Shown one piece after another: positions 44,511 to 56,288 of a stretch of 64,000 nucleotides of DNA. The stretch covers positions 816,253 to 880,252 of the forward strand of contig SCFE01000044.1 of NCBI GenBank assembly GCA_004352715.1, written 5' to 3'. Source of the stretch: Hofstenia miamia. Taxonomy: Eukaryota; Xenacoelomorpha; Acoela. The notes beneath the pieces are model-generated. The model was not told where the DNA came from, ran no database searches, and saw only the letters and a list, made by a program, of their open reading frames with translations. Numbering within the stretch: the first letter of the stretch is position 1; every line of letters begins with the position of its first letter. A program made the position numbers and the translations under genes.

Positions 44511-47500
44511 TGATCTAGAATGCAATAAGCAAATGACAAATCAATCTAAGAGATTGAATATTTCTCAATTGTTTTATTGAAAAATGTATGTGAGGTGCAA
44601 ACACGTCATTTATTATTTTTACCACAAAATGTGTTTTTATGTTTTTAGGTTTTTGAGTTAAATTTTCGAAAAAGTGTGAGAAATCAAAAAAAGAATGAGG
44701 CGTCTGAAATACCTCAAAAGTTCAAAAACATATATTCAGCTTATTTCAGCAAACCCATCGATATGATTTTAATTATAACTAAGTCAAAGCAGAGCCATAA
44801 AATCTTACATAATTTTGCTCTAACTAGATAGCTAAAGGAAAAACCTGAAAAGGTTAGCACAATCAAAGCTGGTGTTGATAGATAATGCTGTGTGTATACT
44901 TACAGGCTGTAGGATGTCTTTAATGTCACTCATTCCTATTTAAAAATTGTGTAAAATTTTCTATATATTTAAAGAAGACTGTCAGCCATTTAATATAGAT
45001 TTAAACGAGGGGGGGGGCGTCAAGTCACAAATAATACAGTAAAATCGATAAAATACAGTAAAATCGATAAACCGTTCTTCTACATTTTTGAAAAGTGATC
45101 TTCAAGCCTTTACTAAAGTTGGAAATTGTGAAGCATGCACACTTTTATTGGCCAGCGTGCTTGAAATAATGCGTGGCCCACGTAAATCACGGCCGAGCAA
45201 GTGCACATTGCAGCAATTTCAAAAAGCAGAAGATGGGATATTAAATCGATATTTTACGCTGCATAAAGGCGTTGCAATATTTAAACCATTTATATAAGAT
45301 TATAACATGCAACAGCAGCAGTTAATATCAATATTAATGAAGCTATTACACACATAGAAGCGTATGCTCACACTCACTCCATTGTTTGGGAAATTTTCGT
45401 ACTATATTCTTGGTGATGAAACTGATGTGCTTTACGTTGTACATTGTATTATGACGAAAAAATAGCGGTGTTTGCCCAATTTAGCCTTCCTTCACACGAA
45501 ATTATAAATTTTGTTTTGATAAAATTATTGCTTCTTTCATAAATTAAATGTGCTAAGTACACTTGAAAGGCTCTTCTCAAATGATTGTATCATTATTGCA
45601 TCAAGTGTTCAAAAATAATCGAAGCCAAACTCCAAGAATGTAAAATATGCAATAATGCATACTCCTTAATCAATAATCTTATGTAATACAAATTTCGATA
45701 TGCTGTTTTTATAACTGGATTACTTACAATTATTTATCTTTCAATTTTTCAACGAAAATATTACGTTTTTCGAGTAACAAAACTAGAACATATTACTTTT
45801 TTCCAAAATATGGGTTGTACACAATATATGGTTGCAAGGTATCTAAAAGATTAATGATCAGTAAAGTGGATAATTATTTGAAGAAATGAATGAAGATCTT
45901 CATTGTGAATATTTGAATAAGAATACACCAAAGCTTTAGTACGATCTGATATACTTATCAAATTTGCATCATCAGTAACTTACTGCATCTTAGAACAAAT
46001 TCAAAACAGTGTAATATTTTTTTTGTAAAAATGAATGCTATTTGTATTGCCTTGTCTGGTTCATAGAGAAGTCGAAGTTTGAATTAATAATATGCTCATA
46101 TCAACATTTCGATTTTTAGGAAATTGCAAGAAGCATCTCTATGCTAACTTCTCCATTCAGTGTAATCTTGCCATGATATCCAAATTAAATGCATTTGTTC
46201 TAGGATGTTATTTATGTAATCAAAAATCGAAACTGCTGGTGTAGGTTCAAGACGTTTTGGTGGATTGAAATATTCTTCCAAGGCTATAGTAAATGCTATC
46301 ATTGATTTCTTCAAATTTTTAACAACTCAAAGACAAAACTGTCAAGGATTCAAGAAATTGCTTAAGCGGTCATACGTACTTTGCGACTGTCATGTTGATT
46401 ATTTTTTCAAAATATGTACAGGGTCACTGTGCAATTGTATTTCCTAGAAATTGGAGAAAATCTATGAGTTAATCTGTATCATGCTCTAGTCCTTATGCAG
46501 AAATCTGTATTAAAAAATAATATATATTTTCATCTTCTTCTATTTTAGAATTGCTGCAATGTGCACGGCCGTGATTTACGTGAGCCATGAATAATGTCCA
46601 AAATTTATACTAGCACTAGTGTATTGTTATGCCTAAACGACTTAGAACGATTAACTAATTTTCATTGAAAATTTTGATTTTTTAAAAATATTTGAGTTCT
46701 CTTATAACCTAATGTTCAGGTCAACCTTAACTATTTGTTGATGTGTAGGGAGATCTTCTCCAAACCCATTAGTCAGAATTATCCTAGCGTTACCAAATGG
46801 TAACACTAACATATTTGGCCACATTGCATTAAGGAATATTCAAATTACAATCTATTATATATTTGGACAACATAATATTTCCACTCCATTTTTCAGTTAT
46901 CATAAAAACTATTTACAACCGCATGAGGACTTCAGTTAGAGCAATTTTCCGAGAAAAAATATAAATAAAAAATTCAGGATAATTCAGGAAAAAATCAGCT
47001 GATAATGAATGCAAATCTGCTAATCGTTATAGAATATAGATTTTATCCTGTCATGTCTTGCTTCACGATTTTCGCTTTCTTTTCTAACAGGTTTTATTGA
47101 ATTATGAGAATTTGCTGACGAAATTTGACAGTATGAACCAGAAATATTATTTGAAAAGCTAAAGCAAGTATACCTCCACCAATGTAAAACAAACTTCATT
47201 AAGAGCTTTTTGCATAACAAATACTGAAAAGTCAGATTAAGAAACAATTTCTTTATGTAGTTCTTAATGTAAAGTTTTAAACGTTAAACAATTTTCTGGT
47301 GACTTCAGAAATTTAATATATTGATTTGGCATGCTTAAATTTTGATAATCAGTTTCTTCTTCATCTATGGAGCTGAATACGTAGCTACATTCTTAATAAT
47401 TTTGAATACATTGCTAAGTGAGCTATTTTCTTACATGCATATATTTTAGGCACATGATGTGCACACTTTAATTCAGGAGAGCATCATCGCTTGATGCACA

Positions 47501-49712
47501 GATTACTGTAAGAATTTCAATAAGTGATATTTTCCATCTACCATGCATTTAGCGATTAAAATCTACAGTAAAGTTTACAAAGAAAACATGAAATAATGTT
47601 TATACTTTGTTGTAAAGGTTAAGTGTGCTTTTCAGCGAAGGAGTCCTTATCAAAGCCTAATTGGGAATGTTTCACAGATACAAAGCTCTAAGAATGCTCT
47701 TTTCAAATTTAGAAGTGTCATATGAAATTAATCAAAAAAATAAATAGTAAATTTCGGAATTTGTTATATTTTGAGTTATAAAGTAAATATTTTATATTCA
47801 ATATCAATAACTCGAGCATTTTATCTGATAGTTGATGATTACTAGTTGATTGCACGTAACAATCTTTTCGTCTTTAACAATAGAAAAATTCTAGCAAAGT
47901 AAAAATTTTAAATATTTTACAAGTAACTATGGAGCTGCTTTGCAATTAACTCGATCATGGACTGGTGTTTCTTCTTCTTTATTGGAATACTATATTATCA
48001 GGACTCTGTAAGTCTTTTGCACAAAGGCTACCGAGAAAAGTTTTATGATGTTGGTAGTGCTGTCGTCAATCATAAATGAAATTTCCCAACTTGAAATGGA
48101 TTATTCAACATATTGACTAAGATGTTTTATGTATAAATATTCTCAACATATTTAGTATATGCACGCTGAATTAGAAAACAGTTTATTCAAGTTAACAACG
48201 CCAAACCCATTCTGTACAAAAATATGGCAATGCAATGGATGCTACTCTATATTGTCAATTGATGAAATTGTTTTTGAATCAGAAGCTACGTCGTCACAAG
48301 TTTATTTGAAGAATTGCAACATGAACAAACAATATCAATGTAAAGCTATCCATTTTTAGTTTCAATTCAAAGGCAATGTTCACATTTTTAGACGCTGTGA
48401 TAATATATTATTCATACATTGTGTTAAAATTCGGATATCATCTGAGATGCTGTCCGTAATACCTAAGAACCCTCACCATAAAGCTACTGCAGTTTTGAAA
48501 ACGCAGCTGGAAAGCAAAATCCGGATATCTCATACAAGTAACTTGCAACTTCAGCATAACACAAAATAGTAGTCTATACTTACATCGTATTTAAATTTCT
48601 ATAAAGAGATAAATAGAATTATAGCTGCTTAAAATAAAAGTTTGTATTGTATTGCATTGTATATTTTTAAATTATTATTCTCGTCTTACCTGACGAAGTC
48701 TTTCATGATTTTTCATTTTTTAACATAGTTATCTTGTGTCAATGCATTGGAGATTTAAAGTTTTTCCATTCATAACTCAGCAACTATAAGTCTCACTGAA
48801 ACGCAGCTGGATATCGATAAGACAGTGCTTTTCTCCACTATTTCGAGGAATATAGAAGGTTGAAAATGATTATAGGTAAACAAAAAATTAAATAATAAGG
48901 ATATTAAGAGAAAAGCTTAGAGGTCAAAAAATTTAATTGATCGGGCTTATAAATAATTTAATATTACCTTAAGCAATCGAGACATTTTTCGTATAGAAAT
49001 TTAAACACTAATTACTCTTTAAATAATGAGGATATCTCAAATCTGGAAACATCATTGGATAGAGAATCGTTTCTTTTGTGATATTTATCTTTAATTCGCA
49101 ACTTGATACTAACCTGTCCTAAATGCTTTGACTTCTGAATTTGTTACTGCCATGGGATTTAGACCATTTTATTATCTGAGCGCTTGGTGTGGGAAGATTT
49201 TGAATGCTTATTCAAAAATCTGAATTTCGTTATTTAATACAACACAATTTTTATGAGAATTATTCACCATAAAAAGAATCACACTTCTCCATAGATGTGC
49301 CTGAGTCCCAGGAATTCCAACTTTCCTAATAAACTTTCAGAAAATCGTATCGTCCGAGAATGAGGACAAAATGTTTTTGTTTCGAGAATCGTACATTACA
49401 GTGTTATACAGTATTATCACTTTTACTTAAATTACTAATTAGGGTCTCCGAAAAGTTCAATGAATCTGGAAAAGTTTGTGATTCGTTATAACTGAGTCTC
49501 TTTGCAACCATTTTCATTAATAATTTTCTAACAAATGATATTTATACAGAGGTTGGTTGACGAGTAAAGAACAATTTTAATACAAATTTTGAATCCGTTA
49601 ACAAAATGCTTTAGGAAACGCAACTATTTCGGAAGCTGTTGTAAAGTTCTTTTTTTGAATCAATTTGATAAAACGGTTTTCTAAAATACACATTTGAACA
49701 GATATATTTTGT
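44511..49712. other. Largely gene-free, apart from the repeated fragment pair
   Basis: Between the piggyBac element and the hAT MITE I find only the inverted fragment pair (45165-45225 and 46548-46605), a short G run (45010-45017) and a 19-bp tandem duplication at 45040-45072. ORFs at 47020-47247 (-) and 48159-48359 (+) have no recognisable content. Confidence 0.5.
45088..45297 (+). other. Short ORF, unrecognised, with an inverted partial copy at 46490-46605
   Basis: Seventy codons including EIMRGPRKSRPSKCTLQQFQ. The - strand at 46605-46548 encodes a related IHGSRKSRPCTLQQF in frame. The amino-acid-level similarity suggests two opposed copies of a repeated gene fragment or the ends of one element. 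I do not recognise the family. Confidence 0.3.
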
Positions 49713-49720
49713 ATTAAAAC

Positions 49721-49902
49721 TAGTGCTGTGCGTTCCACGATCCTTCAACCGGATTAACCTGACCGGATTTCTTTTTACCTTAACTGGATTTTAACCGGTT
49801 TTAACCGGATCTTTAAAAATTAGCATCACTTTCAAATTAAAAAAAATCATCTATTTCTATCTTTTAAAATGAAATTGGCAAATTCCTAAGTGCTGACATA
49901 CA

Positions 49903-49944
<42 letters not shown>

Positions 49945-50439
49945 TCTTCGTGATTTTAGAGCTGAAAGTTTTATGGGGAAAACATTAATGAAAATGAACG
50001 AAAAGGCTATCGAAATTTAATGAAAGAAATGTATGTATTTATACAAAATGGAGTAAAAACGAAATTTAGAACTTTATGAATGATTTTATCTATTTCAAGT
50101 ATAATAAAAAACAACAACAATGCGAATTCAAACATGTTGTATTCGATGAATCATTTTCTCTTAAATTTGATAATTTTTTTTCAAATATTGCTATTTCCTA
50201 ATGTAGATTAGGACTAGAATGACAACTAGTATGATTCCTTGAAGCCTTTGAGCAAATTATCTGTTGTTTTGTAAAGCTGCAATCATTGTAATCAATAAAT
50301 TTTGAAAATCAAAAATGAAATTCCTTAATCAGATTTTAACCTGATTAACCGGCTCCTGCAATTTAACCGGCTTGAACCGGACTGGACTGGTTTAACCGGA
50401 TTTAACCTGACCGGATTAACCGGACCGGATCCAGCACTA
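49721..50439. mobile_element. hAT-type MITE, 719 bp, rich in TTAACCGG motifs
   Basis: Ends TAGTGCTG and CAGCACTA, flanked by ATTAAAAC (49713-49720) and ATTAAGAC (50440-50447), an 8-bp target duplication with one mismatch. Both subterminal regions carry repeated TTAACCGG/AACCGGAT/ACCGGATT motifs in both orientations, which could be transposase sites. No ORF; an (AT)n tract lies inside. Confidence 0.75.
49906..49942. repeat. (TA)n microsatellite within the hAT MITE
   Basis: About 37 bp of TA repeats. Confidence 0.95.
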
Positions 50440-50447
50440 ATTAAGAC

Positions 50448-52179
50448 AATCCGAAATATAAAAAATGTCAAGATTTAGTTAATAAATATAAGATTGATGT
50501 ACTTATAGAAATATCATAATCCTACTGAGGGCTGTGCAACACCTGCCAAGAGCTGCGATTATTTGTAAGGCTTACCTGTGTCATTTGTGGAAAACACCTA
50601 TATAAAAAGAATTTATCTGAAAACTGAATAATGGATTCGATCATTGATTACTATGCAATATTCGTACAATGTGATTCACAAATCGACTTTAGCTCCTCGC
50701 CCCATTTTAGGACCCTCAAATTTCTTGCATTCTCCATTGAAATGGCTTAGCTGAGTGAGAAACAATGTATCCATTAAAATTTTGGATTATCCGAAAATTG
50801 TGAAATGATCGAAAAATCGACGAATCAGATGCTAAAGAATCACTTGATGATGTAGTAATCTCTTGAAAAAATTGCTCATTTGCATATTACGTGAAATCGG
50901 TTGAAAATATCTGGCAAATGAGTTATCGCTTTTCTTAAGCATAAAAGAAATATGAAAGAGATTTAGGCTTCCAGAAAGTAATTATTTATAAACGTTCAAT
51001 AAATATATTTTTAAGGGACTTTCTACAATGCTTGAGGTAATTTTAAAGACTCACGACGGCAAGCTTGCAAAACATAATTTGTTAGCTTCAAGATTAGCAA
51101 TTGCCTTTAGCATTTCACAATTTGTCTTAAAATAGGAAAAAAACTCAGACTGAAGATAGGGGAACCTTCTAGTTTCATAGACTAAAAAATTGTATTTAAT
51201 TATATGAGATTTCAAAAGATTTATAAAGTTTTCATAATCAATCAAAACAGTGGGGTTCGCAAAGGCTTCATGGCGATGTGTCCGCAGTCTGGTTTCAATA
51301 TTGATTGTGTTTGCCTATATGAAAAAATTTCTTGTAAGAACTTAAAAAAATATTAAATTAGAAATTGAGGTATTGAACTCTATTTTCAGTGTCTATTTTT
51401 CAATATTTTGAAAATTTCGCAAAGCTTGCCCCCTTTTGGTTCATTCAATTTTATCACAATTTCTAGATCCTCCTAGTCAGAAAATCCTATAAGTAATCTC
51501 CTGATTTGGAATTTGTAAGTTTTGTGCTTTTCACGAATCGGCACTTTACAGCTATAATTTATCTAATTTTACTAGGCGCCATTGGTCTACTTTGCATTTG
51601 ATGTTTTAGTTGACTAGATAAAATTAAACAACTTCTAAAAAATTGTCAACACTACATTTAAACTTTATTCCAAATACAGTGCCAGTAAATTTTCCGTTTA
51701 TATGCAAGCTTGCGAAACATTTAAATTTTAATCGGTTTTGATCAAATTCAGGGTAATTTTATAGGTTTAGTACAGTGATCAACGAATGGGTATTCGAATG
51801 TAAAGCACTAATCGAATCCATTGTTGTTCTCAGCTAATACAATTAGAGTCCTACTGAAAGTTTTGATTCTACGCCTTTTACTGTTCAATTTAAAAACTAA
51901 CGCATTCAAATTAAACATAAATCATTCAATTTATTATAAATATCAAATTATGACTTTATTAAAAAAATGAAACTGAGAAACAAAACAAACTATAAACTAA
52001 TAGAATGTTTACTTTATTTTCCATGCAGTAAATCATCTTCAGCCACAAATTTTCGTATTGCTTCTGTTCAAGCTGAAAAAGGAATTGCATGAATAACGCC
52101 ATCGTATACCTGATTATAAGAGTCATATCGGTTTGTTCATCTTCTAATATTTGGGTTTGTCTAAATTCATTGAGTTTTT
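50448..52179. other. No gene recognised
   Basis: AT-rich; the 51051-51245 (-) ORF of 64 codons is the only candidate and has no family resemblance. Confidence 0.5.
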
Positions 52180-52560
52180 TGGTCTTCAATTTGACAGAGG
52201 ACCAAAAACTTCAGTCTGTAATAAAAGTACACTGTAAATTTGGGCCTTTGGAATTTGGCAGTATAGTTGCGCAGCATTAGTCTCAAATCGATCTTTCCTA
52301 GATCCTTTTGCAAGACATATTTAAATCTCCATCATTAGGTAACAATGTTATGCTCTGATTTAAGCCTTTAAACGGATTCAGCAAATTCTTTTAATTTGGC
52401 CTTATTTTTTAGTGTAAAGTTGGCTCCATCAAAATGTCGTTGTACTGTTCTTCTGGATACGTCAATCGCGATATGTGGATTATGTTTTAGCTTGGCAGCC
52501 AAATGCATTAGAGTTTCTTGACAGTTTTGTTCCAAAAGCTTATTAATATACTGTAGAAAG
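52180..52560 (-). pseudogene. Decayed Tc1/mariner transposase fragment
   Basis: A - strand frame reads QETLMHLAAKLKHNPHIAID, then VSRRTVQRHFDGANF, a good helix-turn-helix of the T.reLa..L....g..vS..TVqR.L type. About 200 bp further, VLLLQTEVFGP may be the first DDE strand with its Asp lost. The rest is unreadable. Confidence 0.4.
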
Positions 52561-53450
52561 GCTTTTAGGAAAAAATTCGAATTGGTTAATTAAAAATATA
52601 AACCTAGTATATGGCGTTACAGTTATTATTATTTTCCTGAGCAATAACTGTAGGCTTCCTAAATAAGTTTCAATTTTTAACATAATCATGATGGCTCCAC
52701 TCATTCAATTTTTTTTTCAGTACGTAGAGATGCTATACACAAGATTTATGGCTGAAGATGTTTTACTGCATAGAAAAAATTATATGTAAAAATTATATTT
52801 TTTATAGTTTGTTTATTGTTTCTTAGTTTCATTTTTTAATAAAATCAAAGTTTGATATTTATAATAAATTGAATGACTTATGTTTTTATTTTAATGCGTT
52901 AATTTTTAATTTGAATGCAGTAATTTTTTAATTTGAATACATTAGTTTTTAAATTGAAAGTTGTAGTCATGAATGATATATAATCCAATACGTGTATAAG
53001 ATTAAATGTGATTAAAAAAGGCCAATTTCACACTTGTCATTAACTGAAATGATATAGAGTCCAATCTCCCAACAAATTGGTTTTTTCACTAAAATGCTAA
53101 ATAGTTTCTTTTGAGTGCGGAATTTTGATTTGAACACGATACTTTCCAAATTTGACTTTGCTCTTAATATCATTATGCACTTTAGTACTAAATTATATTG
53201 GGTTAATAACAAACCCAGCTCAAGATTTTGTTTTTCCTAATGAAGATCTGTCCCATTTAATTATTAAGGAGCACATGCTGTTTGTATAGATGGTCGTTTT
53301 TAATTGTTCAGGAATTGCTTGAACTAAATAACTTTAAAACCTCATCACAAGATTTTCTCGATTGCTCTCCACATGATTTCGTTCACTCACTAGAAGTAGT
53401 TTCACTTCGACAGGTTCACAAAAAGATCGAAAACTACAGTTTCGGTCATT

Positions 53451-54200
53451 TTGCGTCTATCTTACTCTAAACCTATCCATCAAATGATTTCTATCATTTC
53501 TTTAAAGGGGTTCAAGTCATATTCATTACAATTTTTGTTATTCTCGCGGTGTACGATCACCAAAGATAATTGGCAACTCATTCAATGTGTACACTCTCAC
53601 AAGATATATGATCAGGTCTCACGATTGGAATCTATCACCAACGATATTGCTAAACAAATTGTGGAACTAGATGAGAAACAAGGCAAGTTGATGGCGAATT
53701 TCCAAAAGTCGATGGAGCAAATCAAACCGTCATCCTGCTGTAGTACTAAAGCCAAACCAAGCACTGAGGTTAGTAATATTCATATGTCAAGATTAGTAAT
53801 TAGTGGCATTCCCGAGTCAACTGAAAATCGTTTCGAAAACGACAAAAACGAGGTGCTGAAAATTTTCAATTTTCTGGAAGAAAGTACAAATGTAATACGA
53901 GACGTTTTTCGAATCGGGAAATCTAGCAGCGGTCGGGTTAGACCAATAGTCGTTGACGTTGGCTCAGTTTGGACCAGGCGCTGTATTGTATCCAAAGCAT
54001 TTCGTTTGAAAAATTTTGAAGATTACAAGGTATTTGTAAAAGGAGAACTAAGCGTCAGTGACAGAGCAACTGAAAAGATTCTTCTTCAGCAAAGATACAA
54101 ACTTATGAAAGAGCATAACGTAGATAAGTCCAGACTAAAAATAAGAAATTTGAAACTCTTTCTGGATGAGGAGGAGTACAAGGAGCAACAAAATAATTGA
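53451..54200 (+). CDS. LINE ORF1-like protein (coiled coil plus RRM-like domain)
   Basis: ORF1 proteins of LINEs bind the element RNA as chaperones. A short coiled-coil stretch (RLESITNDIAKQIVELDEKQ, about residues 60-90) precedes an RRM-like domain: LVISGIPESTENRF, then VFRIGKSSSGRVRPIVVDVG and KVFVKGELSVSDRATEKI, the order seen in ORF1/ORF1-like parts of CR1-type elements. The first 50 residues fit poorly, so the true start is probably near residue 50 or in another frame. It ends TGA followed by CTA. Confidence 0.6.
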   Translation: MRLSYSKPIHQMISIISLKGFKSYSLQFLLFSRCTITKDNWQLIQCVHSHKIYDQVSRLESITNDIAKQIVELDEKQGKLMANFQKSMEQIKPSSCCSTKAKPSTEVSNIHMSRLVISGIPESTENRFENDKNEVLKIFNFLEESTNVIRDVFRIGKSSSGRVRPIVVDVGSVWTRRCIVSKAFRLKNFEDYKVFVKGELSVSDRATEKILLQQRYKLMKEHNVDKSRLKIRNLKLFLDEEEYKEQQNN

Positions 54201-56288
54201 CTATCTAAGTCAACCCCAAATCTGTTTTTAAGTAATGTCCAATCACTGCGATTTAAGCTAGATGAACTAAGTGCCTTATTAATTGACTGTGGCATGCCGG
54301 AGTTTGTTCTACTGGTTGAAACTCATTTAACGTATAATATACCTGATTCGTGCATGACAGTACACGGTTATACTATCGAACGTTTGGACAGAACGATTGA
54401 TGCAAATTCTAATTTTGGTGGAGGCGTAGCTTTGCAAATAAGAAATGGAATTCCTTATCGCAGGTATCTCCCTCAGTTGCCCGATAACATGGCACCAAAT
54501 TTCGAAGCTTTATGGTTAAAGGTTACACCTACTTGGACACCTCGTGGTATTAGCGGATATATAATTGGAGTTTTATATCACCCTTATTGGAACCTCCCTG
54601 AACATAGACGTATGAAGGCATATCTTCGAGCAGTTCTACATGAAGTTGAGGCTGAATTACCAAATTTTGCGACTATAGTTGGCGGAGATTTCAACGATCT
54701 TAACACCTCATTTTTAGAAAGAGAATTCCAACTGAAGCAGCTAGTGGGGTTTATCACACATGGTAACAAAACTATTGATAAAGTTTTTGTTTCTCACCCC
54801 AATTTATTTAAAAATGCAGTCCCATTACCAGGCCTAGGTGGCAGTCGTCACACATCAGTTTTGGTTGAGGGTTCTGGAATAAGGACTGATAGATTAAAGC
54901 AAATTGTGTTCAAGAGAGATATAAGCACTAAAAACACGAACCATTTTGGCAGGGTTATCTCATCTGTCATTTGGGAGAACTTTTTCCTGGATTTGACTTT
55001 CACTGAAATGTGGGACAAGTTTGCCTCGCTTATAGACCAAACCATTACTGACTGCTTTCCCGTTAAGAAACATCGCGTGTTTATTCGAGATAGACCATGG
55101 ATTACTCCTCAAATAAAGCGTTTGATAAAGCACCGCCAGTTGGCTCTCACACATTGCAATTTGCCCCTTTTTAAAAAGCTCCGCAACCGCGTTAATCGGG
55201 TTATGAAAAAGAATCGCTTCCATTTCTATAAGAATCGCATAAATGACCTGAAAATGACCAATCCCAGATCATGGTGGAAGTCAATCAAAAACCTATGTGG
55301 ACTATCTAAATCAGAAAAAGGACTTAACTTCGATACCGAGCTCTCCAGGTTATCTGATTACGATCTCGCTAATAAGATCAATTATGATTTTACGCAGCCA
55401 GTAAACAATTACCCTCCGTTAACAGAAGCAAACTATCTACCAGATGACAATTCAGAACCTCTAGCAACCGACGAGTTCTCTGTATATAAAATGCTAGAAA
55501 AGGTGTGCCCTCGGAAGTCGAGTGGGCCTGATTACAAGATGAGAGTAATACCATGCTGGATGCTAAAGAAATTTAGTTATGAATTGGCTCTGCCTATATA
55601 GCTCTTAGTTAATGCTTCCATACGCGAATCATGTGCAATTCCTTTCAGAGTGGCAGAAGTTGTTCCAATTGCTAAAACAAGCCCAGTATCAAATCCCGGC
55701 TCTGATCTAAGACCAATCTCACTGACGCCCTCGATTTCTAAATTAATAGAAGATATAATAGAAAAAGAACTGAAGGGAAAAGTATTGAATGTACTTGATC
55801 CTAGCCAATATGGAGTTATACCAGGCGGGTCTACGATAAATGCGTTAATTAGTGTCTATCACCACTGGTTGAATCAGCTTGAATCTAACGAACGTTTCAT
55901 ACGCGCATTCTTCTTCGATCTTAGAAAAGCCTTTGATTTCGTTAGTCATCCCCTCTTGGTGAAAAAGTTGATAGAAATCGGCGTAAGATCTAGGACTATT
56001 AACTGGATAATATATTTTCTCAGCAACAGGAAACAACGGGTACGTCTAACAAATGGCCAACTATCAGACTGGTTAATGGTTCTAGCTGGCGTGCCTCAAG
56101 GCACAAAATTAGGACCCTGGTTATTCATTTTGTTCGTGAATTCCTTGTTAAGAGAATGGGAATCGCGCATGAAATATGTCGATGATACTACTGCGTGGCA
56201 ATACGTATCTAAGAACAAACCTTTTGAAGACGTAGATCTAAAAATTTACTCTTGTAGTTGGCTAAAAATAAATATAGCAATACAATAG
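54201..56288 (+). pseudogene. LINE ORF2: APE endonuclease and reverse transcriptase, one nonsense codon
   Basis: The frame is open from directly after the TGA at 54198. Endonuclease: SNVQSLRFKLDELSALL, LLVETHLT (catalytic Glu), GGDFND (Asn/Asp pair), and SRHTSVLVEG in place of SDH. Linker: DRPWITPQIKRLIKHRQLAL. Reverse transcriptase: LRPISLTPSISKLIE, FFFDLRKAFDFVSHPLL (motif A), VPQGTKLGPWLF (motif B), KYVDDTT (motif C). The SDH Asp being Arg suggests a weakened endonuclease. A single in-frame TAG at 55599-55601 lies just before AEVVPIAK; the frame resumes at once, so it is a point mutation, not a shift. The C-terminal third after motif C is missing. Confidence 0.85.

Larger units (their letters stand above)
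53451..56288 (+). mobile_element. LINE (non-LTR retrotransposon), CR1/L2-like, ORF1-endonuclease-RT, 3'-truncated
   Basis: One reading frame carries an RRM-like ORF1 (53451-54200), an in-frame TGA, an APE endonuclease and reverse transcriptase (54201-56288) broken by one TAG (55599-55601). It ends soon after the YVDD box; no 3' tail or C-terminal domain follows. Compared with other LINE copies in the window it is well preserved, so it is probably young. The 5' boundary is not clear; coding sense may extend upstream in another frame (53282-53470). Confidence 0.85.

Noticed and set aside
47020-48359. Short ORFs at 47020-47247 (-) and 48159-48359 (+)
   Set aside because: No domain, splice or homology signal; frequency is as expected by chance in 64 kb.
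54848-55223. - strand ORFs over the LINE
   Set aside because: Shadows of the LINE endonuclease and linker frame.
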